Translations under genes and position numbers: made by a program
Notes under the pieces: model-generated
What the model saw: the letters and a program-made list of their open reading frames with translations, nothing else
Database searches by the model: none
Told to the model about the DNA's origin: nothing
Shown: positions 8,098 to 16,926 of the stretch, piece after piece
How the letters are laid out: every line of letters starts with the position of its first letter
Position numbering within the stretch: the first letter of the stretch is position 1
From: Clostridia bacterium
Lineage (GTDB): Bacteria > Bacillota > Clostridia > Lachnospirales > Lachnospiraceae
DNA: 64,000 nucleotides
Reading direction: 5' to 3'
Assembly (NCBI GenBank): GCA_910576205.1
Contig: CAJTHL010000004.1
Coordinates: 1-64,000 of the forward strand

Positions 8098-8808
8098 TTA
8101 TCCCAACACCTCCGCCAGCTTTAAATCCTCCGGCGTTGTGAGCTTGATATTGTTGTAGGAGCCCTCCACCAGCCTCACCCGCTTATCGGTCATGGCCTCT
8201 ACCACGCAGGCATCGTCCGTCACATCACTGCGGCCGGAAGCCATAAGCTTTGTGTAAGCCTCCTTTATAAGCGGCGCGGAAAATACCTGGGGCGTCTGAA
8301 CCGCCCACACCAGACTGCGCTTTGGCGTCATAGCCGCAAAGCCCTCCTCATCTGCAATCTTTATGGTGTCCTTCACAGGCATTCCCACCACGCAGGCCTC
8401 ATATCTCTCCACTGCCTCGTAGGCTCGTTCCAAAATCTCTTCTGTCACAAAGGGCCGGGCGCCATCGTGGATAAACACATACCCTTCTCCTTTGCATGTC
8501 CCTGTAGCAGAATCATCCAGGGCCTTTAATCCGTTCCACACGGACAGATACCGCTCCGCCCCACCTGCAACAATGGCGCGTACCTTGGAAAAATTGTACT
8601 TTTCTACGATTTCCCTCTGGCAAAAGGCCATCTGGTCCTCCCCGGTGACTAAAATTATGTTATCTATAAGGGGGGAGCCTTGAAAGACCGCCAGCGAATA
8701 GCCAAGTACCGGCTTTCCCTTTATTTCCAGAAACTGCTTCTGTACCTTCGTGCCCATACGTTTTCCCTGTCCTGCTGCCAGCAGGATCACTGTGCATCTC
8801 TTTTTCAT
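8098..8808 (-). CDS. ispD: 2-C-methyl-D-erythritol 4-phosphate cytidylyltransferase
   Basis: 236 residues, normal for IspD. It joins CTP to methylerythritol 4-phosphate in the MEP isoprenoid pathway. The CTP-binding loop LLAAGQGKRMG is at residues 9-19. HDGARPF at 114-120 carries the metal/nucleotide Asp, and KDTIK and the RSDVTDDA segment form the MEP site. TarI/Bacillus TarI-type ribitol-5-phosphate cytidylyltransferases are close relatives. No TarJ reductase is adjacent, so IspD is preferred. It closes the housekeeping run and is followed by a clear terminator. Confidence 0.85.
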   Translation of the reverse strand: MKKRCTVILLAAGQGKRMGTKVQKQFLEIKGKPVLGYSLAVFQGSPLIDNIILVTGEDQMAFCQREIVEKYNFSKVRAIVAGGAERYLSVWNGLKALDDSATGTCKGEGYVFIHDGARPFVTEEILERAYEAVERYEACVVGMPVKDTIKIADEEGFAAMTPKRSLVWAVQTPQVFSAPLIKEAYTKLMASGRSDVTDDACVVEAMTDKRVRLVEGSYNNIKLTTPEDLKLAEVLG

Positions 8809-8931
8809 ATTCCAGTCCCGCAGCTCCCCTTCCAGGCCCCTTTCATCTGGAAGAATTTCCGGCCACTGACGCGTCCATAAATCCTTCCGGGGGTCTGTAC
8901 GGGACTCTGCTGTTTTCCAGTCCCGCAGACT

Positions 8932-9972
8932 TTAAAGCTTGTTTCCCAGTTTCAGATTGGGCACCGCATTCAGGTCCAGCCCGTGGCGGACGCCCTTTTT
9001 ATATTCATAGTATGCCGCTGCGCCAATCATGGCCGCGTTGTCTGTACACAGGAGGGGGGAGGGGTGGTAGAAGGCGATATGACGCCGTTCGCAGGCCTGC
9101 CTCATGGCCTCCCGCAGGGTGGAGTTGGAGGCGACGCCCCCGGCAATGGCAAACTTCTTCACGCCGTAATCCCGGACCGCATGCATGGAATGCTCCACCA
9201 GCACGTCACAGACTGCCTTCTGGAAGGAGGCCGCCACATCCGCCCGGTTCACTTCCTCCCCCTTCATCTGGCATCCGTTCAGATAGTTGAGCACCGCGGA
9301 TTTCACGCCGCTGAAACTGAAATCATAGGGGGAATCCTCTATGCGGGCCCTGGGAAAGGCAATAGCCTCCGGGTTTCCCTCCTTTGCCAGGGCATCGATC
9401 TTCGGCCCCCCGGGATATCCCAGGCCGATAGCCCGGGCCACCTTGTCAAAAGCCTCCCCGGCCGCGTCGTCGTGGGTATATCCCAGGATTTCCACCTCCC
9501 CGTAATCCCTCACCATGACCAGATGGGTGTGTCCGCCGGACACCACCAGACACAAAAAGGGGGGTTCCAAGTCTTTATTTTCGATGTAGTTGGCGGAAAT
9601 ATGTCCCTCGATATGATGCACCCCCACCAAAGGAAGCCCCCTGGCATAGCTGATGGCCTTTGCCTCCGCCACGCCCACCAGCAGGGCTCCCACCAGTCCG
9701 GGGCCATAGGTCACGCCAATGGCGTCCAGGTCGTCCAGGGTCATGTGGGCCGTATCCAGAGCCTCCTCAATCACCTGGTTAATCTTCTCAATATGTTTCC
9801 GGGAAGCAATCTCCGGCACCACGCCGCCATACAGCTTGTGCAGCTCAATCTGGGAAGAGATCACGTTGGACAAAACTTCCCGTCCGTTTTTTACCACCGC
9901 GGCTGCGGTTTCATCGCAGGAGCTCTCTATGGCAAGTATATGAATATCTCTCTCTAAAATCTTCTCATCCAT
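8932..9972 (-). CDS. tsaD: tRNA N6-threonylcarbamoyladenosine transferase TsaD
   Basis: 346 residues, full length. TsaD (Kae1/YgjD) transfers the threonylcarbamoyl group from threonylcarbamoyl-AMP to A37 of ANN-decoding tRNAs, in complex with TsaB and TsaE. The ASKHA fold opens with [16 protein letters not shown] (12-27). The Fe-binding motif HHIEGH is at 119-124. VSGGHTHL near 144 and [13 protein letters not shown] near 275 form the nucleotide pocket. tsaB and tsaE lie upstream in the same gene run, so all three partners except TsaC are in this window. An AGAAGG-like site precedes the ATG. Confidence 0.95.
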   Translation of the reverse strand: MDEKILERDIHILAIESSCDETAAAVVKNGREVLSNVISSQIELHKLYGGVVPEIASRKHIEKINQVIEEALDTAHMTLDDLDAIGVTYGPGLVGALLVGVAEAKAISYARGLPLVGVHHIEGHISANYIENKDLEPPFLCLVVSGGHTHLVMVRDYGEVEILGYTHDDAAGEAFDKVARAIGLGYPGGPKIDALAKEGNPEAIAFPRARIEDSPYDFSFSGVKSAVLNYLNGCQMKGEEVNRADVAASFQKAVCDVLVEHSMHAVRDYGVKKFAIAGGVASNSTLREAMRQACERRHIAFYHPSPLLCTDNAAMIGAAAYYEYKKGVRHGLDLNAVPNLKLGNKL

Positions 9973-10020
9973 GCTCTGCCTTCTTTTTCCTTATTTATTC
10001 CTGGCATAATATAGCTTTGT

Positions 10021-10941
10021 TTACTCCGTATCTTCGAAGGCCAGCTCCACGGATTTCCGATCCTTCCCGGCCACGGCCCTGGGAAATATCTTCCGCACCT
10101 CGTCCATATATTCCTCCGGATGATTTAGAGATGGGCTGTAATGCGTCAGCCACAACTCCTTTACATTGGCGTCCCTGGCCAGGCGTGCCGCCTCATAGAA
10201 GGTCATATGCTTGTATTCTCTGGCCTTGGCCTCCTTCTCCTTCTCCCCGTACATACCCTCGCAGATAAAGAGATCAGAATCCCTGGCGTTCTCCGCAATG
10301 GACGCCGTAGGCCGGGTATCCGTGCAGTAGGTAAGCTTAATGCCCTTGCGGGCAGCCCCCATAACCATATCCGGCGTGTAGACCTCCCCGGTTCCGGGGT
10401 CTGTGACAGTCTCCCCTTTCTGGAGCCGGTTCCAGAAATTCCTGGGAATCTGAAGCGCAAGCGCCTGCTCCAGCCGGAATTTGCCTGCCCGGTGAATCTC
10501 CAGAGTGTATCCGTAGCAGACCACGTTGTGGTTTACCCGGAAAGCCCGGATGTCGTAGCCGTTTAAGGAAATGGTCTCCTCCGGCCCGTTCAGCTCCCGA
10601 AAGAGGATGGGAAAGGGCAGCTCCGGCGCAATCACCCGCAGGGAATTCACCACCCGCTCCAGGCCCTTGGGGCCGATCAGCGTCAAGGGCTCCGTGCGCT
10701 CCGCGTTTCCCATGGTCAGCAGGAGCCCCGGAAGTCCGCTAATATGATCCCCGTGAAAATGGGTAAAGCAGATGGCGTCGATGGGCTTAAAGCTCCATCC
10801 CCTTTCCTTGAGGGCGATCTGCGTGCCCTCCCCGCAGTCAATGAGAAGGCTGCTCCCATTGTAGCGGGTCATCAGCGCCGTCAGCCAACGGTACGGCAAC
10901 GGCATCATTCCTCCGCATCCCAGCAAACAAACATCCAGCAT
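10021..10941 (-). CDS. rnz: Ribonuclease Z
   Basis: 306 residues, the normal length of the short bacterial RNase Z. This endonuclease cuts tRNA precursors just after the discriminator base. The metallo-beta-lactamase motif THFHGDH (60-66) supplies Zn ligands. GEGTQIAL (37-44) and the C-terminal LTHYS segment match the family. An upstream in-frame extension of 55 residues is open, but the start at 10941 has GGAG about 8 nt upstream and gives the expected protein start MLDVCLLGCGG. It lies between a small zinc protein and tsaD. Confidence 0.93.
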   Translation of the reverse strand: MLDVCLLGCGGMMPLPYRWLTALMTRYNGSSLLIDCGEGTQIALKERGWSFKPIDAICFTHFHGDHISGLPGLLLTMGNAERTEPLTLIGPKGLERVVNSLRVIAPELPFPILFRELNGPEETISLNGYDIRAFRVNHNVVCYGYTLEIHRAGKFRLEQALALQIPRNFWNRLQKGETVTDPGTGEVYTPDMVMGAARKGIKLTYCTDTRPTASIAENARDSDLFICEGMYGEKEKEAKAREYKHMTFYEAARLARDANVKELWLTHYSPSLNHPEEYMDEVRKIFPRAVAGKDRKSVELAFEDTE

Positions 10942-10966
10942 TTTATTTCTCCATTTCCGGCTGCCC

Positions 10967-11215
10967 TTACAACAGCTCTGTGACTTCCCTGCGGGCGGGA
11001 GGCACCCGAAAGCTTTCCGTAAGTGCGTCATAGCAGCTTTCGCACAGATCAAAGCTGTCTTCCGTCCCGTCCTTCTCCGACATATATTCCCAAACCTTAC
11101 GCACATGCAGCACCCCCTCCTGGGGGCGTCCCTGGTAAATGGGAATCTCTTTTCCGCATTTATTGCAAATCAGTTTTTCCAGCACACGTGCTTCCGTATT
11201 TTTGTATCTGCGCAT
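10967..11215 (-). CDS. Small zinc-ribbon-like protein
   Basis: 82 residues. Two Cys pairs, CNKCGKE (about 18-24) and CESCYD (about 58-63), separated by about 35 residues, would form one zinc-binding site. The protein between them is charged and soluble. AGGAGG lies 9 nt before the ATG. It sits 25 bp upstream of rnz on the same strand, so it is probably co-transcribed with it. The family's function is not known to me. A nucleic-acid or protein-binding adaptor is only a guess. Confidence 0.7.
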   Translation of the reverse strand: MRRYKNTEARVLEKLICNKCGKEIPIYQGRPQEGVLHVRKVWEYMSEKDGTEDSFDLCESCYDALTESFRVPPARREVTELL

Positions 11216-11437
11216 ATTCTGGCATCCTCCTGTCCCGTTCCCCCTTGGGCCTCCTAAGAAAGCCTTTCCGGGAAAATCCTTTCAGAATCCATCCGCAGCC
11301 TTTTTTCCGGCGGCGGCATTGTCGGTTTCGAGATTATTTTATCGAAAAAAAACGGATTCTGATAGTGGGAATTGCTGACAGAACCGTAGGGGAAACCCCT
11401 GGCAATGACGCAGTCTTTGTCATCCTACTGTCTTTTC

Positions 11438-11890
11438 TTAAACGCTCCAGTGACGCCACATAATGATCGCGTCCTCTGTTGGCTTCTCATAAAAATTCTT
11501 TCGTATTCCCAGGCTTTTAAAGCCCAGGCTTTCATACAAATGAATGGCCGGCACATTGCCTGCCCGCACCTCCAGGGTGTAGGCAAAGGAGCCGCGCTCC
11601 TTCCCCAGGCGCATGAGCTCTTCCAGCATTTGGCGCCCGACACCCCTTCTGCGAAACGCCTTGTCCACCGCCACATTGACGATTTCTGCCTCCTCCAGAA
11701 TCTGGTAACAGCCGCAGTACCCGGCAATCTGCCCCTGCTGCTCCGCCACAACATAGAGCGTGTGGGAAAGCGCTAAGGAATCCAGAAAAGATTTCCGGCT
11801 CCAGGGCACGGAAAAATTTTCCTCCTCAATTTGTACCACCCGGTCTAAGTCCCGCTCCTCCATCAAGCGGATCGTCAGTTCTCCCGGCAT
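11438..11890 (-). CDS. rimI: Ribosomal protein S18-alanine N-acetyltransferase RimI
   Basis: 150 residues, a single GNAT domain. The acetyl-CoA loop is RRRGVGRQM (about 91-99), preceded by VNVAVDKAF, and the family's C-terminal NVPAIHLYESLGFKSLGIRKNFY is present. RimI acetylates the N-terminus of ribosomal protein S18 and, in clostridia, is usually encoded with tsaB/tsaE as here. The start at 11890 lies inside tsaB, giving a 65-bp out-of-frame overlap. A longer open frame upstream runs only through tsaB sequence and is rejected. Confidence 0.88.
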   Translation of the reverse strand: MPGELTIRLMEERDLDRVVQIEEENFSVPWSRKSFLDSLALSHTLYVVAEQQGQIAGYCGCYQILEEAEIVNVAVDKAFRRRGVGRQMLEELMRLGKERGSFAYTLEVRAGNVPAIHLYESLGFKSLGIRKNFYEKPTEDAIIMWRHWSV

Positions 11891-12593
11891 ATTTTTCCTC
11901 CCGCTCCATACGCTCCCGCTCTGCCTGGGGCATGCGCAGATAATCCGGCCTGTGCTCCTCCGCCGTTTCCGTCCGTCCCTGGCGGACATACTGAAGGGCC
12001 AGGGCCGCCACTGCTCCCGCCCGCTGCTTGTTGAGATGAGCCGGGGCAAAGGTAAAAGGAACCTTCATCAGTTCCTTTAACCGTTCCCTAAACACAGGCA
12101 CGCCGTCCCCCAGGAAAATCACAGCTTTTCCAAGGGTATTGAGTTCCTCCGCCACTTGGGAAATATCCACGGCCATCTGGTCTTTCAGCACCTTGAGATT
12201 CTCCCCCTCAAAGGCATAAATACCCGTGTACACCTGGTTTCTCCTGGCATCCATCAAGGGGCAGACCAGCTTGTCCACGCCGCAGAGATTATAGGCCAGC
12301 CCTTCCACCGTGGGAATATGTACCAGGGGCTTTTTAAGGGCCAGTCCCAGCCCCTTGGCTGTGGCCGAGCCGATGCGAAGGCCCGTAAAGGACCCGGGCC
12401 CCCCCGCTACCGCAATGGCGTCCAGGCTCAGAAGATCAAGCTCCGTCATTCCCGCAATTTCATCCAGCATGGGAAGCAGGGTCTGGGAGTGGGTTTTCTT
12501 ATAATTCACCGTGTATTCGGCCAGGAGATTGTCGTCCTCCACCACCGCCACGGAGGCCACCAGACCCGAAGTATCCAAAGCCAGTATCTTCAT
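11826..12593 (-). CDS. tsaB: tRNA threonylcarbamoyladenosine biosynthesis protein TsaB
   Basis: 255 residues. TsaB (YeaZ) is the non-catalytic ASKHA scaffold that dimerises with TsaD. The start MKILALDTSG, AGGPGSFTGLRIG (about 67-79) and the C-terminal PDYLR segment are typical. The C-terminus runs about 25 residues past the usual end and overlaps rimI by 65 bp. The ATG at 12593 overlaps the tsaE stop by 4 bp, and GGAGGG stands about 5 nt upstream, so it is preferred over the in-frame GTG at 12605. Confidence 0.92.
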   Translation of the reverse strand: MKILALDTSGLVASVAVVEDDNLLAEYTVNYKKTHSQTLLPMLDEIAGMTELDLLSLDAIAVAGGPGSFTGLRIGSATAKGLGLALKKPLVHIPTVEGLAYNLCGVDKLVCPLMDARRNQVYTGIYAFEGENLKVLKDQMAVDISQVAEELNTLGKAVIFLGDGVPVFRERLKELMKVPFTFAPAHLNKQRAGAVAALALQYVRQGRTETAEEHRPDYLRMPQAERERMEREEKYAGRTDDPLDGGAGLRPGGTN

Positions 12594-13051
12594 GTTTCCC
12601 TCCACTTCCCCAAGGAACCGTTTTCCGGCAGATTTTCCACCGTGATTTTACGGTAGTCAAATCCTTTTTCCAGATCTTTGTCTATGGTAATCCGCACACA
12701 GTTTTCCGGTAGAATTTCCGAAATCAGTCCGGCCCACTCGATCACGCAGACCCCCTGGCCATAAAAATAGTCCTCATAACCGATCTCCTCCATCTCCTCC
12801 ACGTCCCCAATGCGGTACACGTCAAAGTGGTAAAAGGGCATTTTTCCCCCCTCATATTCCTGGATAATGGTAAAGGTAGGGCTGCTAATGGGCTCTGTGA
12901 TCCCAAGGCCCCTTGCAAATCCCTTTGTGAGCATGGTCTTTCCCACCCCCAGGTCGCCCTCCAACGTGTAGACGGCTCCGGGACGGGCCTGCCCGCCCAG
13001 TTGTCTTCCAAATTCATATGTCTCTGCGGCGCTGTTTGCATCTATGGTCAT
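12590..13051 (-). CDS. tsaE: tRNA threonylcarbamoyladenosine biosynthesis ATPase TsaE
   Basis: 153 residues, normal for TsaE (YjeE). The Walker A motif GDLGVGKTM is at residues 32-40, the switch segment SSPTF near 58-62, and YHFDVYR near 73-79. C-terminal VCVIEWAGL is also diagnostic. Its ATPase activity drives turnover of the TsaBD complex in t6A synthesis. It is the first gene of the housekeeping run, under a good promoter about 90 bp upstream. Confidence 0.95.
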   Translation of the reverse strand: MTIDANSAAETYEFGRQLGGQARPGAVYTLEGDLGVGKTMLTKGFARGLGITEPISSPTFTIIQEYEGGKMPFYHFDVYRIGDVEEMEEIGYEDYFYGQGVCVIEWAGLISEILPENCVRITIDKDLEKGFDYRKITVENLPENGSLGKWRET

Positions 13052-13140
13052 AGTAAATTCCTGTTTTCCTGTCTCAGATTTTACTTCCGGCCGTCAAGGA
13101 TTCACGGTGTAAGCCGGGAACCGCCGTTGGTTTGGTTTTT

Positions 13141-13169
13141 AGTATAGCACAGGTTGCAAAGGGTGACAA
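13141..13169 (-). promoter_or_regulatory. Promoter of tsaE-tsaB-rimI
   Basis: On the minus strand: -35 TTGTCA (13164-13169), 17-bp spacer, -10 TATACT (13141-13146), about 90 bp before the tsaE start. The remainder of 13170-13408 holds no gene and no clear terminator that I can see. Confidence 0.7.
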
Positions 13170-13408
13170 TAAGGTTTCGTAAAAGTATCATTCTGTTTTG
13201 AGCAGCTTACAGGTCCCCTTCCCCGGTTTTCTGACGAAACCGGCGGCCTCTCTCTGATTCAGAATTTTCTGAAGCTGCCTTGGGCTGCAATGAAGCTGAA
13301 CGGCGTGGTTGCCACACAGCCCGTTGTAGAAGTGGTTTTAACGGTTATCTGCCTGTTTATGTATGGCAGAGATATACATGCACCCTCATAGGGGCCGGCC
13401 GTTTGCCT

Positions 13409-14137
13409 CTATCGGCTATTTCCCTTTAACAGCGGGCTGATATGTTTATACAAAAGCACCGTAACCACGGATACGATTGTGCCTTTTAGTATATTGAAGG
13501 GCACTACGGCAAACAGCACCAGCGTCCATACGCTGTTGATATGGCTGTTTACTGCTGTTCCCATGCCGATGATTGCCTCCATTGGCATACCAAACAGCTG
13601 GGAAAATTTTGGGATTAAGTACAGGGCATTGAAAGAGCTGCCGAATATGGTCATTATGACGGTTCCTAAAGCCAGGCCTGCTATGGCCATTTTCCTGCTC
13701 TTCTTCGCGTAGTAGAGAATGGACGCAGGCAGCACCAGCGTACAGCCTACCACGAAATTAGCGAAATCTCCCACAAAGGCCGTGGAGGTGCCCTTTATCA
13801 CAAGCTTCAAAAGGACCTTGCACAGCTCCGCCGTCACGCCTGCCACAGGCCCCATGGAAAACGCGCAGATCATCACCGGGATTTCGCTGAAATCCAGCTC
13901 ATAAAAGCCTGGAGCAAACCATAGTGGCAGCTCAAAGAGCATCAGCACTGCGGATATGGCGGAAAACATGCCCACAATCGCCACTCTCCGGGCTGCGGAC
14001 ACCTTCCCGTTTCCATAAGCTTTCTTTCCGATACAGCGTTCCGTCACTACAGCCACGGCATATATGGCAATGACGATCAGCAGGCATACACCCAGGAATT
14101 GCAGGTTTTCTTTTGCGGTTTCGAATAAGTCTGACAT
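13409..14137 (-). CDS. ribU: ECF transporter S component for riboflavin (RibU-like)
   Basis: 242 residues with about six membrane helices, the fold of ECF S components. It captures riboflavin and works with the shared EcfT-EcfA1-EcfA2 energising module, which is not in this window. The substrate is assigned mainly from the FMN riboswitch directly upstream, and the sequence fits: RRVAIVGMFSAISAVLMLFE near 48, FYELDFSEIPVMICAFSMGP near 75, and the C-terminal VPFNILKG. The ATG at 14137 has AAAAGGAG 9 nt upstream. The in-frame extension to 14650 runs through the terminator and riboswitch and is not coding. Confidence 0.9.
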   Translation of the reverse strand: MSDLFETAKENLQFLGVCLLIVIAIYAVAVVTERCIGKKAYGNGKVSAARRVAIVGMFSAISAVLMLFELPLWFAPGFYELDFSEIPVMICAFSMGPVAGVTAELCKVLLKLVIKGTSTAFVGDFANFVVGCTLVLPASILYYAKKSRKMAIAGLALGTVIMTIFGSSFNALYLIPKFSQLFGMPMEAIIGMGTAVNSHINSVWTLVLFAVVPFNILKGTIVSVVTVLLYKHISPLLKGNSR

Positions 14138-14239
14138 GTTCTGATTCTCCTTTTCTGGTTCCGCATCCGCCCTTCCGGAACCCTGCCGGGCAGATGCTGT
14201 TTTTGGTTTTCGGATAATTCTTCGCATGTTTCTGTACAT

Positions 14240-14272
14240 AAAAAGCCCCGGGTGCATAGATACACGCGGGGC
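14240..14272 (-). terminator. Riboswitch expression-platform terminator
   Basis: On the minus strand a GC-rich stem GCCCCGCGTG/CACCCGGGGC with an 8-nt loop is followed by TTTTTATG. It lies between the FMN aptamer and ribU, so FMN binding would favour termination before the gene. Confidence 0.88.
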
Positions 14273-14301
14273 AAATAAATCCACATGGGAAATCACTGTA
14301 C

Positions 14302-14447
14302 TTCTTCTCTCATCCAGACTATACTGTCGGTATTGGAATTGCACCAATTCAGCCGCCGAAGCGGGTCGCGGACTGTCACCGCCGGTAGGGAATTCTCCTC
14401 TCCGGCCTTTTACCGGCCTGTGGAAAAAAGTCACCCTGCCCCGAAGA
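14302..14447 (-). ncRNA. FMN riboswitch (RFN element)
   Basis: All the recognisable RFN blocks occur in order on the minus strand: TTCGGGGCAGGGTGA, a GGCCGGTAAAAGGCC hairpin, GAATTCCCTACCGGCGGTGA, CAGTCCGCGACCCG, GCTGAATTGGTGCAATTCC, and the closing AGTCTGGATGAGAGAAG. It binds flavin mononucleotide and controls ribU through the downstream terminator. Confidence 0.97.
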
Positions 14448-14468
14448 ACTATCTTTTTTACAAATGCT

Positions 14469-14497
14469 ATTATAAACGATTTCCGCCAAATGCGCAA
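14469..14497 (-). promoter_or_regulatory. Promoter of the riboswitch-ribU transcript
   Basis: On the minus strand: -35 TTGCGC (14492-14497), 17-bp spacer, -10 TATAAT (14469-14474). Transcription would start about 15 nt before the RFN element. The promoter sits within the last codons of the decayed DeoR gene. Confidence 0.65.
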
Positions 14498-15077
14498 GTA
14501 GTCTTTTTCTTTCCGGCTAATACCGTTTCTTTGCATTCTGCCTCTTCTTTTTCCACAGTCCCTTTTTCCACGGTTTCTTCCGCCAGAATCATCCTCGCTC
14601 CGGCATCCGGCATCGTATATCCTGTCTCTGCCGAAACCCCGCTGGGGCAAAGGAAGAAAATATCCGCATGAATGGAGCTCAGCTAACTGGCCGTGTCCAT
14701 ATCATGGAAAGAATCCGCCGCCATATCATAGCGCCTGTCGGCCAGATAAAGGGTGTGCATATCACTCTGGGATATGATGGAGGCCACCTGCAGGGAATTG
14801 ATGAGCACCGTCAGGTGCCAGGGAAGCTCTGCGATCACCTTGGCCAGTTCTCCACTGGTAGTTCCCGTATCCAGGATAACCGTCTGTTCCGGCTTGAGAT
14901 ACCTTTCTGCCGCCAGACGGGCGATGGCCTGCTTTCCCGCGGAAATGGTTCCCTCCTCCCGAAGGGATCTCCATGGAGCAGGGGGCCTCCATTGAACCTA
15001 TGGCTGTCTCTTATGCAGGGGTCCGCAAAGCCGTCCATGGTTCCAACATGTATATCCCTGCGCAAATCAGCACACAT
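14470..15077 (-). pseudogene. Decayed DeoR-family regulator
   Basis: The sensor domain of a DeoR-type regulator can be read on the minus strand: EEGTISAGKQAIARLAAERY, then QTVILDTGTTSGELAKVIA, LTVLINSLQVASII, then an in-frame TAG at about 14682. After the stop the same frame continues with SIHADIFFLCPSGVSAETG and YTMPDAGARM, both typical of the family's C-terminus. The region upstream (15077-14985) is in another frame and keeps only an RRDI trace of the DNA-binding part. So there is at least one frameshift and one nonsense codon, and most of the HTH is lost. It follows folBK on the same strand. Confidence 0.65.
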
Positions 15078-15080
15078 CCG

Positions 15081-15905
15081 TTACCCCTGCTCCCCTGCCA
15101 GAGCGTCTAACAGTTCTCCGGCCGTCCGATTGTAAACCGGGTGGCGCACATAGGGCGCAATCTGACACAGAGGCTTCAGAACAAAATCCCGCTTATGCAT
15201 CTCTATATGGGGAATATGCAGGTTTTCCGCATCCAGAACCAGATCGTCGTAGAGAAGGATATCCAGATCCAGGGTCCGGGGCCCCCAGCGAAGGATTCGT
15301 TCCCGTCTGGCCTCCCCCTCAATCTCGTGAAGCCGCTTTAACAGCTCCCGGGGCGTTAAAAGGGTCCGAAGCTTCAGCACGCCGTTTAAAAAATCGTCCT
15401 GCTCCGTCACCCCATAGGGCGCGGTAACAAGAAACTCCGACACCTCCTGCACCTCACAGCCCTTTGTGTCTTTCAATCCTTCCACTCCAAGACGGAGATA
15501 GGCCTCTTTGTCCCCCATATTGGAACCCAGAGCCACATAAGCCGTATGCCACTGGCGCTCAATCTCCACCGAAACCGTCTCCAGGGGCAGACCAATGGGA
15601 GCCCAGGGCTTCCTGATTTCCAGGGTAACCTTCTCTAAACCTGGCGTTTCCAGAAGCAGAGCCTCCGCCAGGCGTTCCACCACCGTTTCCAGAAGCTTAA
15701 AGGTATGTTCTTCCACAAACCGCCGGATAAAATGACTGACCTCCCCATAATGAATGGATTTTGTCAGATCATCGGTTTTTCCCGCCTCCCTGGTATCTGT
15801 GTAAAGGGTGGCAGAAACCACAAATTTCTGCCCCAGTACATTTTCTTCCGGAAACACGCCGTGTTTTCCAAAAATCTCCAAATTTTTAATCTGTATTTTA
15901 TCCAT
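15081..15905 (-). CDS. folK: Bifunctional dihydroneopterin aldolase / HPPK (FolB-FolK fusion)
   Basis: 274 residues with two domains. Residues 1-118 are dihydroneopterin aldolase (KNLEIFGKHGVFPEE, with Glu and Lys of the active site; KPWAPIGLPLETVSVEIER at its end). Residues 121-274 are 6-hydroxymethyl-7,8-dihydropterin pyrophosphokinase: TAYVALGSNMGDKEAYL at 121-137, DDFLNGVL, and the diagnostic RWGPRTLDLDILLYDD near 205-221. Together they turn dihydroneopterin into the pyrophosphorylated pterin used by FolP, encoded 60 bp upstream. Such fusions are common in clostridia. The ribosome-binding site is weak. Confidence 0.93.
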   Translation of the reverse strand: MDKIQIKNLEIFGKHGVFPEENVLGQKFVVSATLYTDTREAGKTDDLTKSIHYGEVSHFIRRFVEEHTFKLLETVVERLAEALLLETPGLEKVTLEIRKPWAPIGLPLETVSVEIERQWHTAYVALGSNMGDKEAYLRLGVEGLKDTKGCEVQEVSEFLVTAPYGVTEQDDFLNGVLKLRTLLTPRELLKRLHEIEGEARRERILRWGPRTLDLDILLYDDLVLDAENLHIPHIEMHKRDFVLKPLCQIAPYVRHPVYNRTAGELLDALAGEQG

Positions 15906-15965
15906 ATCTCTTTATTGTTCCAGTTCCGCAGATAAACGTATTCTCTGTATCTGCTATTTTCCGTT

Positions 15966-16781
15966 TTATTCTGCACCAGCCGCCAGAATTGCCTCCGTCA
16001 TCTGGATCGCCCGGCGGTTTGCCCGGACATCGTGAACCCGCACAAAGGAAAATCCCTTCATAACCGCCATAACGGTAGTTGCCAGGGTTCCCTCCTCCCT
16101 CTGGTCTGCTGGCAGATCCAGGGTCAGTCCGATGACTGACTTCCGGGAGGTTCCAAGAAGAAGCGGATACCCAAGCCTGTGAAAGCGTTCCATAAAATGT
16201 ATGGTTTCCAGATTCATCTCATAAGTCTTGCCAAAGCCCACGCCGGGGTCCAGGATAATCTTATCCGCCGGGATTCCCGCTGCCCTGGCCAGCTCTGCGC
16301 ACTGGGCCGTCTCCCGCAGCATGTCCTCATAGAAATTCTCATATTCCGCCTTGTCCTTGTTGTGCATCAGACAACAGGCGGCTTTACTCTTCGCAATCAC
16401 CCGGGCCATTTCCCCATCGTATTTTAGGCCCCAGATATCATTTACCAGGTCGGCGCCGGCCGCAAGGGCTGCCTTTGCCACATTCGCCTTGTATGTGTCG
16501 ATGGACACAGGCACGTCCAGGCGGGCCTTCAAGGCCTCCACCATAGGAGCAACCCGCTCTATCTCTTCCTGCTCTGAAATCTGGATGTGTCCCGGCCGGG
16601 TAGATTCCCCGCCCACATCCACAATGTCCGCGCCCTCTCTCACCATATCCTGGGCGTGCGTAAGAGCCGCGTCCAGATTGTTCCACTTCCCGCCGTCGGA
16701 GAAAGAATCCGGTGTGACATTTAAAATTCCCATAATATACGTCTTGTGTTCCGTATCAAAATCCCTGCTGCCAATTCTCAT
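15966..16781 (-). CDS. folP: Dihydropteroate synthase
   Basis: 271 residues. It condenses the pterin pyrophosphate with p-aminobenzoate; this is the sulfonamide target. Signature 1 is MGILNVTPDSFSDGGKW (17-33) and signature 2 is DIVDVGGESTRPG (about 53-65). VSIDTYKANVAKAAL, LVNDIWGL and ILDPGVGFGKT follow, and the C-terminal RVHDV segment binds the pterin pyrophosphate. GGAG precedes the ATG. It lies between the HD gene and folBK in the folate operon. Confidence 0.95.
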   Translation of the reverse strand: MRIGSRDFDTEHKTYIMGILNVTPDSFSDGGKWNNLDAALTHAQDMVREGADIVDVGGESTRPGHIQISEQEEIERVAPMVEALKARLDVPVSIDTYKANVAKAALAAGADLVNDIWGLKYDGEMARVIAKSKAACCLMHNKDKAEYENFYEDMLRETAQCAELARAAGIPADKIILDPGVGFGKTYEMNLETIHFMERFHRLGYPLLLGTSRKSVIGLTLDLPADQREEGTLATTVMAVMKGFSFVRVHDVRANRRAIQMTEAILAAGAE

Positions 16782-16926
16782 ATCTTCGTGTCCCTCCTGG
16801 ATGCTGTATTATTTTGTCAAATGTAAGGTCTCTTGCTTCTGTATATCCGTCTCCGTCAGGCAGGCCTTCTCCTCCGCTTAGGCATGCCCTGCCGGTCAAT
16901 CCGCCGCCAGTAAGGCGTTCCCCGCC

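Noticed and set aside
8983..9957. 324-codon open frame on the plus strand
   Set aside because: Exact antisense of tsaD; no ribosome-binding site and no family signal.
14138..14650. N-terminal extension of the ribU frame
   Set aside because: Covers the FMN riboswitch and terminator; the start at 14137 has a proper ribosome-binding site.
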